From positions 1 through 47,314 of the forward strand of contig JAEUQN010000032.1 of assembly GCA_016789725.1 (NCBI GenBank): a DNA stretch of 47,314 nucleotides. The letters are read 5' to 3'. Under the pieces are notes generated by a model, which saw nothing but the letters and a program-made list of their open reading frames with translations, was not told where the DNA came from and made no database searches. The DNA is from Blastocatellia bacterium. GTDB taxonomy: Bacteria > Acidobacteriota > Blastocatellia > RBC074. The translations under genes were made by a program, and so were the position numbers. Positions 1 to 8,442 of the stretch are shown here, in pieces; the first letter of the stretch is position 1, and each line of letters begins with the position of its first letter.

Positions 1-81
1 TGTTTGAGGACTTCCCCAACTTTGTCCTGGCCGAACGCTAGGCAATGTCACTTTGGAGTAGACTTTCATCATAGGAGACAC

Positions 82-1449
82 GTGATTACGAATCGCGCTA
101 CGTTTAAATTTGCCGCACTGTTCTGTTTACTTTTGACGATCACCAGTCTGGCCCTGGCGAAACCAGAATGGCAACAAAGGACGCTCAAAAACGGGCTTCA
201 GGTCATCGTCATTGAAAATCATTCCGTCCCACTTGTGACCGTTGAACTTGCGGTCAAAAACGGCTCCTATACAGAGCCACCCGAATTCAATGGATTGTCA
301 CACTTGTACGAACACATGTTCTTTCAATCCAACGAACGTTCACACACCGAAGGGTATCTGGAAAAAGTCAGCGAGGCAGGTGCGCAGTATAATGCTGTCA
401 CCCGCGAAGAGGTTGTGTATTACCACTACACGGCGCTTAAGACAGGGTTGCGACCAGTGATGACATTTATGCGCGATGAATTGCGTTACCCGCTTTTTGA
501 AAAAGAGGAACTCACGCGGGAAATTCAGATCGTGCTGGATGAGTTTGCGCGAAATGAGGCGAATCCCTATTTTCATCTCAATCACGCGATTGAGTTGAAG
601 CTTTGGTACAAATATTTTTCCCGCAAAAATGTGATTGGCGACCGCAAGGTGATTGAAACCTGTACACCGGAAAAGATGCGAGCCATTCAGCGCAAATTTT
701 ATATCCCGAATAATACCGCTTTGGTCGTGGCCGGCGATGTCAACGCGCAGGAAATTTTCAAGATGGCCGAAGAGCTATATGGAGACTGGTCTGCGGGAGA
801 AGACCCGTTTCTGAAAAATCCGTTGGTCCAACATCCGCCGCTCCCCAAGGACGAGCCAGTGATTGTGACGCAACCGGTCAACGCCGCTTCCATTAGCATC
901 AGCTATCACGGCCCTTCAACAGACACGGATGCGGCGGCAACATATGCGGCAGACGTGTTTTCTTTTGCGCTTCGACAACAGGATTCCAAATTTTACAAGA
1001 CGCTGGTTGACACAGGCATCACGACCGGTGCGACCATGAGTTATTACACCCAACGCAATGTAGGACCGATTCAATTTACGGCGCAAACCACACCGGAAAA
1101 GTTGAAGGTGGCCATCAAAGCCCTCAATACTGAAATCAACAAACTCGACGCACTGGATTACATCACGGACGAACAACTGGAGAGTGCTAAAACATTACTG
1201 GAAGCAAACGAAATCTTCACCCGTGAAAAGCCGTCGGAGTATGGTCATACCGTCAGCTTTTGGTGGGCTAGTTCCGGATTGGATTACTACGCCAATTACG
1301 TCGAAAACTGTCGCAAGGTAACGAAAGCAGACATCCAGCGATACGTGCGAAAATATATCAAAGGGAAAAATCGTGTCATCGGCGTGATTCTCTCAGAAGA
1401 TGATAAAAAACGAATCGGATTAACCGAACAGGACCTGTTGGTGAAGTAA
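82..1449 (+). CDS. M16 family zinc metallopeptidase (catalytic chain), secreted
   Basis: This is a periplasmic or secreted zinc peptidase of the pitrilysin/processing-peptidase family. I start it at the GTG at 82, because AGGAG lies at 73-77 and the N-terminus then becomes a signal peptide ending near SLALA-KPEW; an open frame upstream to base 4 lacks these features. The protein is 455 aa. The inverted zinc motif HxxEH is intact (HLYEH, H74/E77/H78), and the third ligand is E154, 75 residues after the second His, in VLDEFARNE. The C-terminal half does not show the usual Arg/Tyr substrate-binding pair. The next gene starts 3 nt after this stop and has the opposite pattern: no zinc motif but an R..Y-like segment. 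By family knowledge such pairs form a heterodimer with one active and one substrate-holding chain. The family is sure; the substrate is unknown. Confidence 0.9.
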   Translation: MITNRATFKFAALFCLLLTITSLALAKPEWQQRTLKNGLQVIVIENHSVPLVTVELAVKNGSYTEPPEFNGLSHLYEHMFFQSNERSHTEGYLEKVSEAGAQYNAVTREEVVYYHYTALKTGLRPVMTFMRDELRYPLFEKEELTREIQIVLDEFARNEANPYFHLNHAIELKLWYKYFSRKNVIGDRKVIETCTPEKMRAIQRKFYIPNNTALVVAGDVNAQEIFKMAEELYGDWSAGEDPFLKNPLVQHPPLPKDEPVIVTQPVNAASISISYHGPSTDTDAAATYAADVFSFALRQQDSKFYKTLVDTGITTGATMSYYTQRNVGPIQFTAQTTPEKLKVAIKALNTEINKLDALDYITDEQLESAKTLLEANEIFTREKPSEYGHTVSFWWASSGLDYYANYVENCRKVTKADIQRYVRKYIKGKNRVIGVILSEDDKKRIGLTEQDLLVK

Positions 1450-1452
1450 CTT

Positions 1453-2814
1453 ATGAATCTCAAATTGCACTTCTTAAATCTCAAATTTCTGCTCGCCACG
1501 TGTCTCCTCTTCAGTGTCGTGACCGTCGGGCAAACACCCGCCCCGGCTCCCGTTAACAGGTCAGCCGGAGCCACTGATGCAACGACCGAGTTTACGACAG
1601 CCAATGGACTCAAGGTCATTCACCGTTATGTCGCGGGCAATGAAGTCGTCGCCACACGCGTTTACTTCCGAGGCGGTTCCCGCAACATCAGCGAAAAAAA
1701 TGCGGGCATTGAAACGCTGCTTTGGGAAGTCGCCCAACTCGGCACGAAGAATTTCACCAAGAGCCAGATCAATCGAGAAAAAGACCGCGTCGGCACGGTC
1801 ATCTCAGCCGGTGGGGCCTACGATTTCAGCGTCATCGCCAGCATTTGTATTCGCAAACATTTTGATCGCACTTGGAACCTGCTCACAGACATTGCGCTCA
1901 ATCCGACCTTTGATGAACGAGAGGTCGCGCTGGAAAAAGCGAAGCTTGTTAATGCACTGCGTCAGGAATATGACAACCCCGAAAATCAGGTCGAATCGCT
2001 CAGCGATAAGCTGCTGTACACGGCGCATCCGTACAGCAATCGTCCCTTCGGGAGCGTCGAAACGATCAATAAGCTGACCTCGGCTGATTTGAAGGCGTAC
2101 CATCCATCCCAACTTATGGCTTCACGAATGTTGGTGGTGATTGTCGGCAACGTGACGCTGGAAGAAGCCAAGCGCAAAGTGGAAATGAGCTTTGGCAAGT
2201 TGTCGCGCGGAGATTACAAACCGGGACCACCGCCCGGCTTCAAAAGCAATGAAACAGCCGAATTGCAGGTTATAGATAAAGTCGTTCCCACCAATTACAT
2301 TCGCGGCACGTTTCCGGCCCCGTCCATTGGCGACCCGGATTATCCGGCGTTGATGGTGATCAAAGAAATTTTGATGGGGCTTTTCAAACTGGAAGTACGA
2401 GACAAACGCAATTTGTCTTACGCGCCAGGAATTGAGTTATCTACGCAGGCGGCCAATTCCGGCTCGATTTCGGTGTCTACGCCCAAGCCGAATGAAGCCG
2501 TTCGTGTGATGTTCGACCAAATCGAAATTCTGCAACGGAACTTCATTCGGGCTGAATATCTAAGCGGGATGGTGACCGGGTTCCTGACCACATATTATCG
2601 CAACCTGGAAACCAACGACTCACAGGCCGCTCGGCTGGGCGAGTATGAGTTGCTGGCGGGCAATTGGCGTAAATCGCTGACCTGGCTGGACGACGTCGCC
2701 AAAGTTACGCCCGAAGACCTCAACCGTGTCGCCAATAAATACCTCAGAAACTTTCGCTTCGCCGTCGTTGGACAAGCCAAGGATTTTGACCGGGAACTAT
2801 TTTTGTCAAGGTAG
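1453..2814 (+). CDS. M16 family peptidase-like protein lacking the zinc site (partner chain), secreted
   Basis: This 453-aa M16-fold protein has a signal peptide (hydrophobic stretch LATCLLFSVVTVG, then a Pro/Ala-rich linker). Where the catalytic HxxEH should be, the sequence reads IETLLWEVAQLGT, so both His are missing and the chain cannot bind zinc in the normal way. It keeps VRDKRNLSYAPG in the C-terminal half, matching the Arg/Tyr segment that binds the substrate backbone in other M16 enzymes. Its start lies 3 nt after the stop of the catalytic M16 gene, with only a weak GGTGAAG ahead, so translational coupling and equal stoichiometry are likely. I infer a heterodimeric periplasmic protease similar in design to mitochondrial processing peptidase and to bacterial two-gene M16B enzymes. 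Confidence 0.88.
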   Translation: MNLKLHFLNLKFLLATCLLFSVVTVGQTPAPAPVNRSAGATDATTEFTTANGLKVIHRYVAGNEVVATRVYFRGGSRNISEKNAGIETLLWEVAQLGTKNFTKSQINREKDRVGTVISAGGAYDFSVIASICIRKHFDRTWNLLTDIALNPTFDEREVALEKAKLVNALRQEYDNPENQVESLSDKLLYTAHPYSNRPFGSVETINKLTSADLKAYHPSQLMASRMLVVIVGNVTLEEAKRKVEMSFGKLSRGDYKPGPPPGFKSNETAELQVIDKVVPTNYIRGTFPAPSIGDPDYPALMVIKEILMGLFKLEVRDKRNLSYAPGIELSTQAANSGSISVSTPKPNEAVRVMFDQIEILQRNFIRAEYLSGMVTGFLTTYYRNLETNDSQAARLGEYELLAGNWRKSLTWLDDVAKVTPEDLNRVANKYLRNFRFAVVGQAKDFDRELFLSR

Positions 2815-2848
2815 CGACGTTACAAAGACCCCTATAAACACGACATTG

Positions 2849-2884
2849 AGCGCGCTCTTCTCTTCCAGAGCGCGCTTTTTATTT
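2849..2884 (+). terminator. Rho-independent terminator after the M16 pair
   Basis: AGCGCGCTC (2849-2857) pairs perfectly with GAGCGCGCT (2868-2876). The 9-bp GC-rich stem has a 10-nt loop and is followed directly by a T-rich run (TTTTATTTT). It lies 35 nt after the second M16 stop codon and closes that operon before the xylanase gene. Confidence 0.85.
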
Positions 2885-2976
2885 TGCGCCTGTGACAATT
2901 TGAAAAACCCGTGAAGGAAGGCTAAGTTATCTGCGTTTTCATTGTGCTAATCCCGTTATCAAAGAGGCCTCGACCT

Positions 2977-5310
2977 ATGAATCGTCTTCTCTCAAAATGG
3001 CTGTGGACAGGATGCCTGTTGGGATTCCTCGCACTCAAGGCTTCCGCGCAAACCTCTGTTTTGCCCGCAGATCTCTATAACATCAGTGGCCCTGTTGGCG
3101 TGGGCGCGACAGCTGAACCCATCGCCATCAGTAGACAAGCGTTCACGCAAGGCTATCGGTTGACGGTGCCAAACACGTCGTCAAACTTGAGCGATTCGCA
3201 ACTTAGTTGGACCAATGCGCAAGCTGTGAATGCGGGCGATAATTTACAACTCACATTTTGGGTCAGGAAAATTGCGCCGCTTGACCACAACAACATTCGA
3301 GGCATCGTGAGCTTTGACACGGCCAACGCCAAGTTGCTTAACACGCCCTTCCCCTGCGACAGCGGCGCTTGGGCAAAATATGTGATCCCGTTCAAAGCCG
3401 CATCAAATCTGGCGATGGGCGAAGCACGGCTCAGTTTTCAGTTTGCGTTTGGGCCACAAACATTTGAGATCGGTGGCCTCAGCCTGGTCAATCTGGGACC
3501 AACGCAAGCACCGCCGACGACCGGCACATCAGTTATTGCGGGCAACTATTACAGCTATTTTGACGCGGCGGCGGGCGGCGGTTCGGCAACGAATGTCGCG
3601 GCAACGGGGCAAAGCTTTGCACAAGCTACACAAATTACAACGAATGGGGCATCAAGCTTTATTTACAATGCGGGGCTGGGGTGGAATACCAGCACGCAAG
3701 TCAACAAAGACGACGTTTTATGGTTGACGTTCTGGGCGCGGCGATTGGAATCCACCGGCAGTTACATTCGCGCGCAGGTCGTGTTTGAGAAAGCCTCCAG
3801 TGATTTTGCCAAATCGGCCACCGTCAGCATTCCAGTAGACACCAGCGAATGGAAGCAGTTTCAAGTCGCCTTTAAATCCGTAGACACATACGCCCCCGGC
3901 CAGGCGCATCTGATCTTTCAGTTTGCCCATGGACCGCAGAAATTTGAGATTGGCGGCGTTTCGCTTTTGAATTTCGGGCCGACAGTGCAACTCAATCAAT
4001 TTACGCCGATCAGCTATTATCCGCAGCGCGGCAACCTCAATGCACCGTGGCGTGTCGAAGCCAACACACGCATCAATCAATTGCGCAAAGGCGATTTGAA
4101 AGTGAACGTCGTGGATCGCAATGGCTTGCCGATCAACGGCGCAACGGTGTATGTGCAACAACTCAATCACGCTTACAAATTCGGCTCGGCAGTGACCGCC
4201 GCCTTGCTGACCGGCACCAGCGCCGATGCCGAAATATATCGCTCGCGCGTGTCGAGCCATTTCACAACATCAGTGTTTGAGAATGATTTGAAATGGACGT
4301 TGTGGGAATGCACAAGCTGCACCAGCTTCAAAAAAGAAAACACGCGCACGGCCATTCAGTGGCTGTTGGATCGTGGCATTTCGGCGCGCGGTCATAACCT
4401 GATCTGGCCGAGTTGGAAATATATGCCGAGCGCAGCGCAATCGCAGAGCGCGGGTGATTTGCAAAATAGCATCACGGCGCGCTTCAACGACGTGCTGAAT
4501 GATGCCGGTGTCAAAGGCAAGCTGTATCAATGGGACGTCGTCAATGAAACCTATACGAACTATGACGTACAGGGCCGCATCGCAGGCGTCCCGAATGTTT
4601 CGGCGTCGAACGGCGTGCTGGGCAATCAGGAAATGGTGCGGTGGTTTCAACTGGCACGGCAGCTTGAGCCAAACACCAAGCTTTTCATCAACGATTACGA
4701 CATTCTCGCGGCGGGCGGACAAAACGTGAATCAACAGAATTATTACTACGCAGTCATCAATTGGCTGCTGGACAACGGCGCGCCGCTCGATGGAGCCGGA
4801 ATGCAAGGCCATTTTGCAGGCCCAACGCCGATTGATCGGATGCAGGAAATCATTGATCGCTTCTCTGGGTTGCGAGTGCCACTGGCGATTACCGAATACG
4901 ATTTCAATTCAACCGATGAGTCATTACAGGCCGATTTCACGCGCGATTTCCTGATGTTGATATTCAGTTCGCCGAAGTTCACAGACTTTCTGATGTGGGG
5001 ATTCTGGGAGCGCGCCCACTGGCTGCCAGCCGGAGCGATGTACCGTGCCGATTGGTCGTCAAAGCCGCAAGCACTGGTCTGGAATGATTTGCTTTTCCGC
5101 GAATGGTGGACGAATGAAAGCGGGGCAACTGATAATTCTGGTGCCTATCGCACACGCGGCTTCAAGGGGGATTACAACGTGACGGTCAATTATGTACGCC
5201 TCAACAAAACAGCGATGGTGAAATTAGATGCGAGTGGTGAAGTGACGATGATGTTGGATGTAGATAGCAAGCAGCGCAACACGCGCCGCCGGGACAACAT
5301 CGGACGTTGA
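2977..5310 (+). CDS. Secreted GH10 endo-beta-1,4-xylanase with two N-terminal beta-sandwich modules
   Basis: This secreted glycoside hydrolase of family 10 likely cuts beta-1,4-xylan. I choose ATG 2977 (777 aa) because AGAGG lies at 2963-2967 and a clean signal peptide follows (LGFLALKASA-QTS). Two related modules of about 150 aa come next, each ending in a near-repeat (FEIGGLSLVNLG and FEIGGVSLLNFG); they look like CBM4/9-type carbohydrate-binding sandwiches. A short Big-like linker with GATVYVQQLNH precedes the GH10 barrel (about residues 390-750). The barrel shows RGHNLIWPSW in place of the common RGHTLVWH, the acid/base Glu in WDVVNE (E524) and the nucleophile Glu in LAITEYDF (E640). It stands alone, between a terminator and a convergent operon. 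The exact substrate (xylan or mixed glucan) is not decided by sequence. Confidence 0.88.
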   Translation: MNRLLSKWLWTGCLLGFLALKASAQTSVLPADLYNISGPVGVGATAEPIAISRQAFTQGYRLTVPNTSSNLSDSQLSWTNAQAVNAGDNLQLTFWVRKIAPLDHNNIRGIVSFDTANAKLLNTPFPCDSGAWAKYVIPFKAASNLAMGEARLSFQFAFGPQTFEIGGLSLVNLGPTQAPPTTGTSVIAGNYYSYFDAAAGGGSATNVAATGQSFAQATQITTNGASSFIYNAGLGWNTSTQVNKDDVLWLTFWARRLESTGSYIRAQVVFEKASSDFAKSATVSIPVDTSEWKQFQVAFKSVDTYAPGQAHLIFQFAHGPQKFEIGGVSLLNFGPTVQLNQFTPISYYPQRGNLNAPWRVEANTRINQLRKGDLKVNVVDRNGLPINGATVYVQQLNHAYKFGSAVTAALLTGTSADAEIYRSRVSSHFTTSVFENDLKWTLWECTSCTSFKKENTRTAIQWLLDRGISARGHNLIWPSWKYMPSAAQSQSAGDLQNSITARFNDVLNDAGVKGKLYQWDVVNETYTNYDVQGRIAGVPNVSASNGVLGNQEMVRWFQLARQLEPNTKLFINDYDILAAGGQNVNQQNYYYAVINWLLDNGAPLDGAGMQGHFAGPTPIDRMQEIIDRFSGLRVPLAITEYDFNSTDESLQADFTRDFLMLIFSSPKFTDFLMWGFWERAHWLPAGAMYRADWSSKPQALVWNDLLFREWWTNESGATDNSGAYRTRGFKGDYNVTVNYVRLNKTAMVKLDASGEVTMMLDVDSKQRNTRRRDNIGR

Positions 5311-5332
5311 GATTATTGATGAAAATACCCTA

Positions 5333-6073
5333 TCAAGCGTGCAGCAAGGCCAGCAAATCTCTGGTCTCTCGTGTGGTCAGATCAATCACATCAAACCGCT
5401 GACAGGAATTGAACGACCCCATATCGTGGTCGCCATTGATTAGAATCCCGCCCATTAAAATCAAATACCGGCATGGATAACTGGTCCTTTCGGCCAGCAG
5501 ATGAATACGTTCGTCAATGGCTTCGTACATCACCTTCGTCGCTTCGATCAGGGGTTGCGCGGCTTGTGTGATACGCAGCTTTTGCCGATAGAAAATCTGC
5601 TCAATCGTATTGAATTGATAGTCCAATTCGGAGATGTGACCGGATTGGATTTCGGCGTTCAGCAGCTTGCCCAGCGCGGCTTTCGCTGCGCCACAACAAG
5701 CCGAAGGATGGCGTTGCCCAATGCGATTGATCTCCCCTACTTTGCCTTCCTTGGTCAGGCCAATGTGCGGCGCGTAGTAAATAAATACTGCTCCGTCTTC
5801 TGGCACGTGATGCGCAAACGCGCCCATTCCGGTCAAGCCTGTAAAGGGAAAGCCATTGAGTCCCCCCATATTAAACGGCCCCAGCATTTCGTGGGCTTCG
5901 GGCGGATATTCCATCGCGTTCACGTCGTCGCTGCAAATGCTGTCGGCGTGCATGATGTGGCAGGGATCAAGGTTGTAATGTTTTTGCAGGAGCGCCAGTA
6001 ATTTGTTGACCGCATCAGTGGTGGTCATCGCGTTCGGGTAATGTTGGCGGACGGTGTTGAGAATCTGTTCCAT
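5333..6073 (-). CDS. LCIB-type (theta-class) carbonic anhydrase-like protein
   Basis: This 246-aa soluble protein has no signal peptide. I recognise it as a member of the LCIB/C family, first known from algal low-CO2-inducible proteins and structurally a beta-carbonic-anhydrase-like zinc enzyme with Cys-His-Cys ligands. Matching features are the core GPFNMGGLNGFPF, GAFAHHVPEDGA (H88/H89), APHIGL and SACCGAA (C126/C127), and upstream SICSDDVN (C47, D49/D50). Candidate zinc ligands are therefore C47, H88 or H89, and C126 or C127. The likely reaction is interconversion of CO2 and bicarbonate. It is the last gene of a three-gene operon and starts 7 nt after the stop of a bestrophin-type channel gene. 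That pairing supports a joint role in inorganic-carbon handling. Some LCIB homologues are inactive in vitro, so activity is not proven by family alone. Confidence 0.82.
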   Translation of the reverse strand: MEQILNTVRQHYPNAMTTTDAVNKLLALLQKHYNLDPCHIMHADSICSDDVNAMEYPPEAHEMLGPFNMGGLNGFPFTGLTGMGAFAHHVPEDGAVFIYYAPHIGLTKEGKVGEINRIGQRHPSACCGAAKAALGKLLNAEIQSGHISELDYQFNTIEQIFYRQKLRITQAAQPLIEATKVMYEAIDERIHLLAERTSYPCRYLILMGGILINGDHDMGSFNSCQRFDVIDLTTRETRDLLALLHA

Positions 6074-6080
6074 AATTTGC

Positions 6081-7103
6081 CTACATCAAAATGCTGTTCA
6101 CGGGTTGCAGTGCGGGGGGAATATCGGTTTCATCAAGCATGTCTTTCAAATCAATTTCAATGTTGCGCGTGAGTGCCATCATCGGAACATCGTTAGGGCT
6201 GCCTTCAAATGGGTTCTCGGTTACTTCGCCGATTTTTTCCATGGTGTGAAAGACCCAACAGACCAACGCGCTGAACGGGATATTGAGCCAGATAAAATGC
6301 CCGCCCATCTGGTTGAATTCCTGCAACATGCCAAACGGAACCATAAAAATAAACAAGCGGACAAAGAACAAATTCAGCGAAGCGAACTGGCGCGGATAAG
6401 GTGTGTTTTTGAGGCGTTCGCACACGCCTTGCTGGTTGTAAAATTCCAGCAACAGTTTTTCGAGTTCCATGTGCCGAAAATCTTCGATCAAACCTTGCTC
6501 TAACAACTCGCGCAATTGCCGGGATTGCAAACTGATGAGCTGCGCCGCCTTATTCTTTTTGTTTTGCAGATACTCGCATTCTTCATCGCTCAAATGCGGC
6601 GCAATTACGTCACAAATGTCGTCGGTGTGCTCCGGCACCGCATAATGACTATCGCGGTATTCAGCGTTGTGCGCTTTGCTTACGGATTCCCAGGCGCGAG
6701 GCTCGCGCAATTGATAGCGCAAAGCGGTCAGCCAAGCCAGGTGCCGATAAATCAACTGCCGCCGGATTTCTCTTAATTCGCTTTCTGAACGCGGGCTGAC
6801 CGCGTGCCTGTTCGTCACATAATCGTTAACCAGAATGCCCCACGCGCGGCTGGCATTGATGATCGCGCCCCACGCCTTGCGCGCCTCCCACGCCCGGTCA
6901 TACGAAGCGTTATTTTTGAAGCCGACAATAAACGCGACCGCCGTGCCAATCATCGCAATCGGTAGCCAGGGAATCGCCAGCCACTTCCAGTGGAGAAGTT
7001 GGAATAAAACCGTCGGAACAAGGGCCAGCAGAAAGAGGAAAAAGATTTCCCTTCTCGTCCAGACCAGAAAATCTTTCAGCGGATAATTTCGTCCAATAAA
7101 CAT
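6081..7103 (-). CDS. Bestrophin-family anion (bicarbonate/chloride) channel
   Basis: This 340-aa inner-membrane protein belongs to the bestrophin/UPF0187 family, which forms pentameric anion-permeable channels. Family marks are the double N-terminal membrane segment (about residues 19-61), the signature GFKNNASYDRAWEARKAWG just after it, another hydrophobic pair (LFFVRLFIFMVPFGML and FIWLNIPFSALVCWVF) and the C-terminal ENPFEGSPNDVPM, which matches the acidic loop of the calcium clasp in animal bestrophins. Length fits bacterial members (about 280-340 aa). The gene lies 28 nt after a small membrane-protein gene and 7 nt before an LCIB-type carbonic anhydrase gene, so the three are almost surely one transcript. 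In the green alga Chlamydomonas, thylakoid bestrophins supply bicarbonate in the CO2-concentrating mechanism. Here I infer bicarbonate movement linked to the adjacent anhydrase; ion selectivity cannot be read from sequence. Confidence 0.9.
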   Translation of the reverse strand: MFIGRNYPLKDFLVWTRREIFFLFLLALVPTVLFQLLHWKWLAIPWLPIAMIGTAVAFIVGFKNNASYDRAWEARKAWGAIINASRAWGILVNDYVTNRHAVSPRSESELREIRRQLIYRHLAWLTALRYQLREPRAWESVSKAHNAEYRDSHYAVPEHTDDICDVIAPHLSDEECEYLQNKKNKAAQLISLQSRQLRELLEQGLIEDFRHMELEKLLLEFYNQQGVCERLKNTPYPRQFASLNLFFVRLFIFMVPFGMLQEFNQMGGHFIWLNIPFSALVCWVFHTMEKIGEVTENPFEGSPNDVPMMALTRNIEIDLKDMLDETDIPPALQPVNSILM

Positions 7104-7131
7104 AGGGCTTTGCTTACAAGTAGGGATTCAC

Positions 7132-7377
7132 TCAGCGCGCCAGGAAATACGCTGCCGCCGCAGGAACGGCGAAAATTATCAGATGAATACCAAGTTCATC
7201 AAGCGGTGAATAACCCGCCTGAAAAACGCCAATGCAGTAATCTACGATGCAGAAAATCAGCCAGAGACCCATAAACAAATATGCGCCGGTGCTTTTGCCT
7301 TTGTTAATAAAATTCGCCCCCAAAACGAATGCGAGCGAGAGTATCAAGCCAATCACAATCACGATGACAGTTCGCAT
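7132..7377 (-). CDS. Small three-helix membrane protein, first gene of the bestrophin/LCIB operon
   Basis: I do not recognise a named family for this 81-aa protein. It is almost wholly hydrophobic and has three likely membrane helices: about residues 3-22, 31-53 and 61-80. A good Shine-Dalgarno (GAGGAA, 7380-7385 read on the minus strand) stands close before the ATG, so it is a real gene. The bestrophin gene follows after 28 nt. Its conserved position ahead of a channel gene, if confirmed in relatives, would make it a candidate accessory subunit. Function is unknown. Confidence 0.7.
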   Translation of the reverse strand: MRTVIVIVIGLILSLAFVLGANFINKGKSTGAYLFMGLWLIFCIVDYCIGVFQAGYSPLDELGIHLIIFAVPAAAAYFLAR

Positions 7378-7451
7378 GTTTCCTCACAATCCAATGACCA
7401 GCGCCACTATTTTCGGTAAAGAGTTTCGTTGATGAAAGTAAAGCTACACGA

Positions 7452-7537
7452 AGCAGCACGAAGAAGAAAGGCGAGAGGATTGGGGGAGAAAGTGAAGTTG
7501 CTTACAGACCTGGCTCTCGCCTCTTCTTCGTGTTGCT
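7452..7537. repeat. Imperfect 22-bp inverted repeat in the gap between the SDR gene and the small membrane-protein gene
   Basis: The arm at 7452-7477 (containing CACGAAGAAG and GGCGAGAG) pairs with 7514-7537 (CTCTCGCC, CTTCTTCGTG, TGCT). There is one mismatch and a 2-nt bulge, and the loop is 36 nt. It fills most of a 196-nt intergenic gap. Both flanking genes are on the minus strand, so it may end transcription of the SDR gene or be a dispersed repeat; the cacgaag wording resembles intergenic repeats common in some bacterial genomes. Confidence 0.6.
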
Positions 7538-7573
7538 GTTGGGGGATGGATTTTTGTCTGAGTTTGGGGATGG

Positions 7574-8347
7574 CTATTTCGTGGTGTAACCACCATTCGC
7601 AAGGATCGTTTGCCCGGTAATCCACCAGCCTTCCGTCACTAGAAATTTCACGAGCAGCGCGATGTCTTCAATATCCGTCAAGCCGGTTTTGGAGAACTTG
7701 CTCAGGTCTGCGGCGGACGAATGATATGCCACTGCTTCCTTGGATTCCTGCCCATAAAAAAACGCCGTATCCATTGGCCCTGGCGCAACGGCTGTTACTG
7801 AAATACCGCGCGGGCCAAACTCTTTCGAGGCCGCGCGGGTGAAATGCTCGACGGGCGCTTTTGAGCCGGCATAGCTCGAATAATAGCCCGTGAACGCGCC
7901 CAACAGAGAAGTCACAATCGTGCAAATTTTGCCGCCCTCGCCGAGCTTCTTGCCTGCTTCCTGGAGAAAGAAAAAAGCGGCCTTTGAGTTGATGGCAAAA
8001 ATCTTGTCGTACTCCTCTTCTGTGGTTTCAGTGAACGGTTTCTTGATGACCATGCCAGTCGTATTGATGGCAATGTCCACTTGGCCGAAGCGCTGGATCG
8101 TTTCATCAAAGAGCCGTGTAATCTCGCTTACTTTGGTCAGATCGCCTTGGACGGCGATGGCCTCAGCACCAGCAGCGTTGATAGCAGCTATCGTCTCTGC
8201 GGCAGCCGCTTGGGTGGCATCGCTGTTGTAATGAACAGCAATGGCTTTTGCACCACCACTGGCTAATGTACGAGCAATCAACCCGCCTAAATTTTTAGCG
8301 CCGCCGCCGATGACGACAACTTTTCCACGTAACGAATGATCGAGCAT
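7574..8347 (-). CDS. SDR-family NAD(P)-dependent oxidoreductase
   Basis: This 257-aa classical short-chain dehydrogenase/reductase has a Rossmann fold. I choose the ATG at 8347 because GGGAGGAAA stands just upstream; the frame continues further up without such a site. The nucleotide-binding turn is VVVIGGGAKNLGG, a variant of TGxxxGxG. DLTKVSE follows as the adenine-ring Asp region, then INTTG in place of NNAG. The catalytic Ser lies in IVTSLLGAF and the Tyr/Lys pair in YAGSK. The protein ends in ITGQTILANGGYTT, the normal SDR C-terminus. It is transcribed away from an AraC-type regulator gene, with a 13-bp direct repeat between them, so it is probably that regulator's target. The substrate is unknown. 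Confidence 0.88.
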   Translation of the reverse strand: MLDHSLRGKVVVIGGGAKNLGGLIARTLASGGAKAIAVHYNSDATQAAAAETIAAINAAGAEAIAVQGDLTKVSEITRLFDETIQRFGQVDIAINTTGMVIKKPFTETTEEEYDKIFAINSKAAFFFLQEAGKKLGEGGKICTIVTSLLGAFTGYYSSYAGSKAPVEHFTRAASKEFGPRGISVTAVAPGPMDTAFFYGQESKEAVAYHSSAADLSKFSKTGLTDIEDIALLVKFLVTEGWWITGQTILANGGYTTK

Positions 8348-8359
8348 ACTTTCCTCCCT

Positions 8360-8388
8360 GGATAATTTCGTGTTTGGATAACTTCGTG
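8360..8388. promoter_or_regulatory. Candidate AraC-type operator: two 13-bp direct repeats
   Basis: GGATAATTTCGTG (8360-8372) and GGATAACTTCGTG (8376-8388) differ at one base and repeat with a 16-bp period. Tandem half-sites of this kind are typical for AraC/XylS regulators. They lie between the divergent SDR gene (start 8347) and the AraC-family gene (start 8443), just upstream of the SDR ribosome binding site. Confidence 0.5.
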
Positions 8389-8442
8389 ATTCGCATTTCT
8401 TTTTTGACAACATACAGCATAAAATCCGGCGTGACTTTCAAA

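Noticed and set aside
7429..7620. 63-codon frame on the plus strand in the gap before the SDR gene
   Set aside because: It runs through both arms of an inverted repeat and into the SDR gene in antisense; no conserved product.
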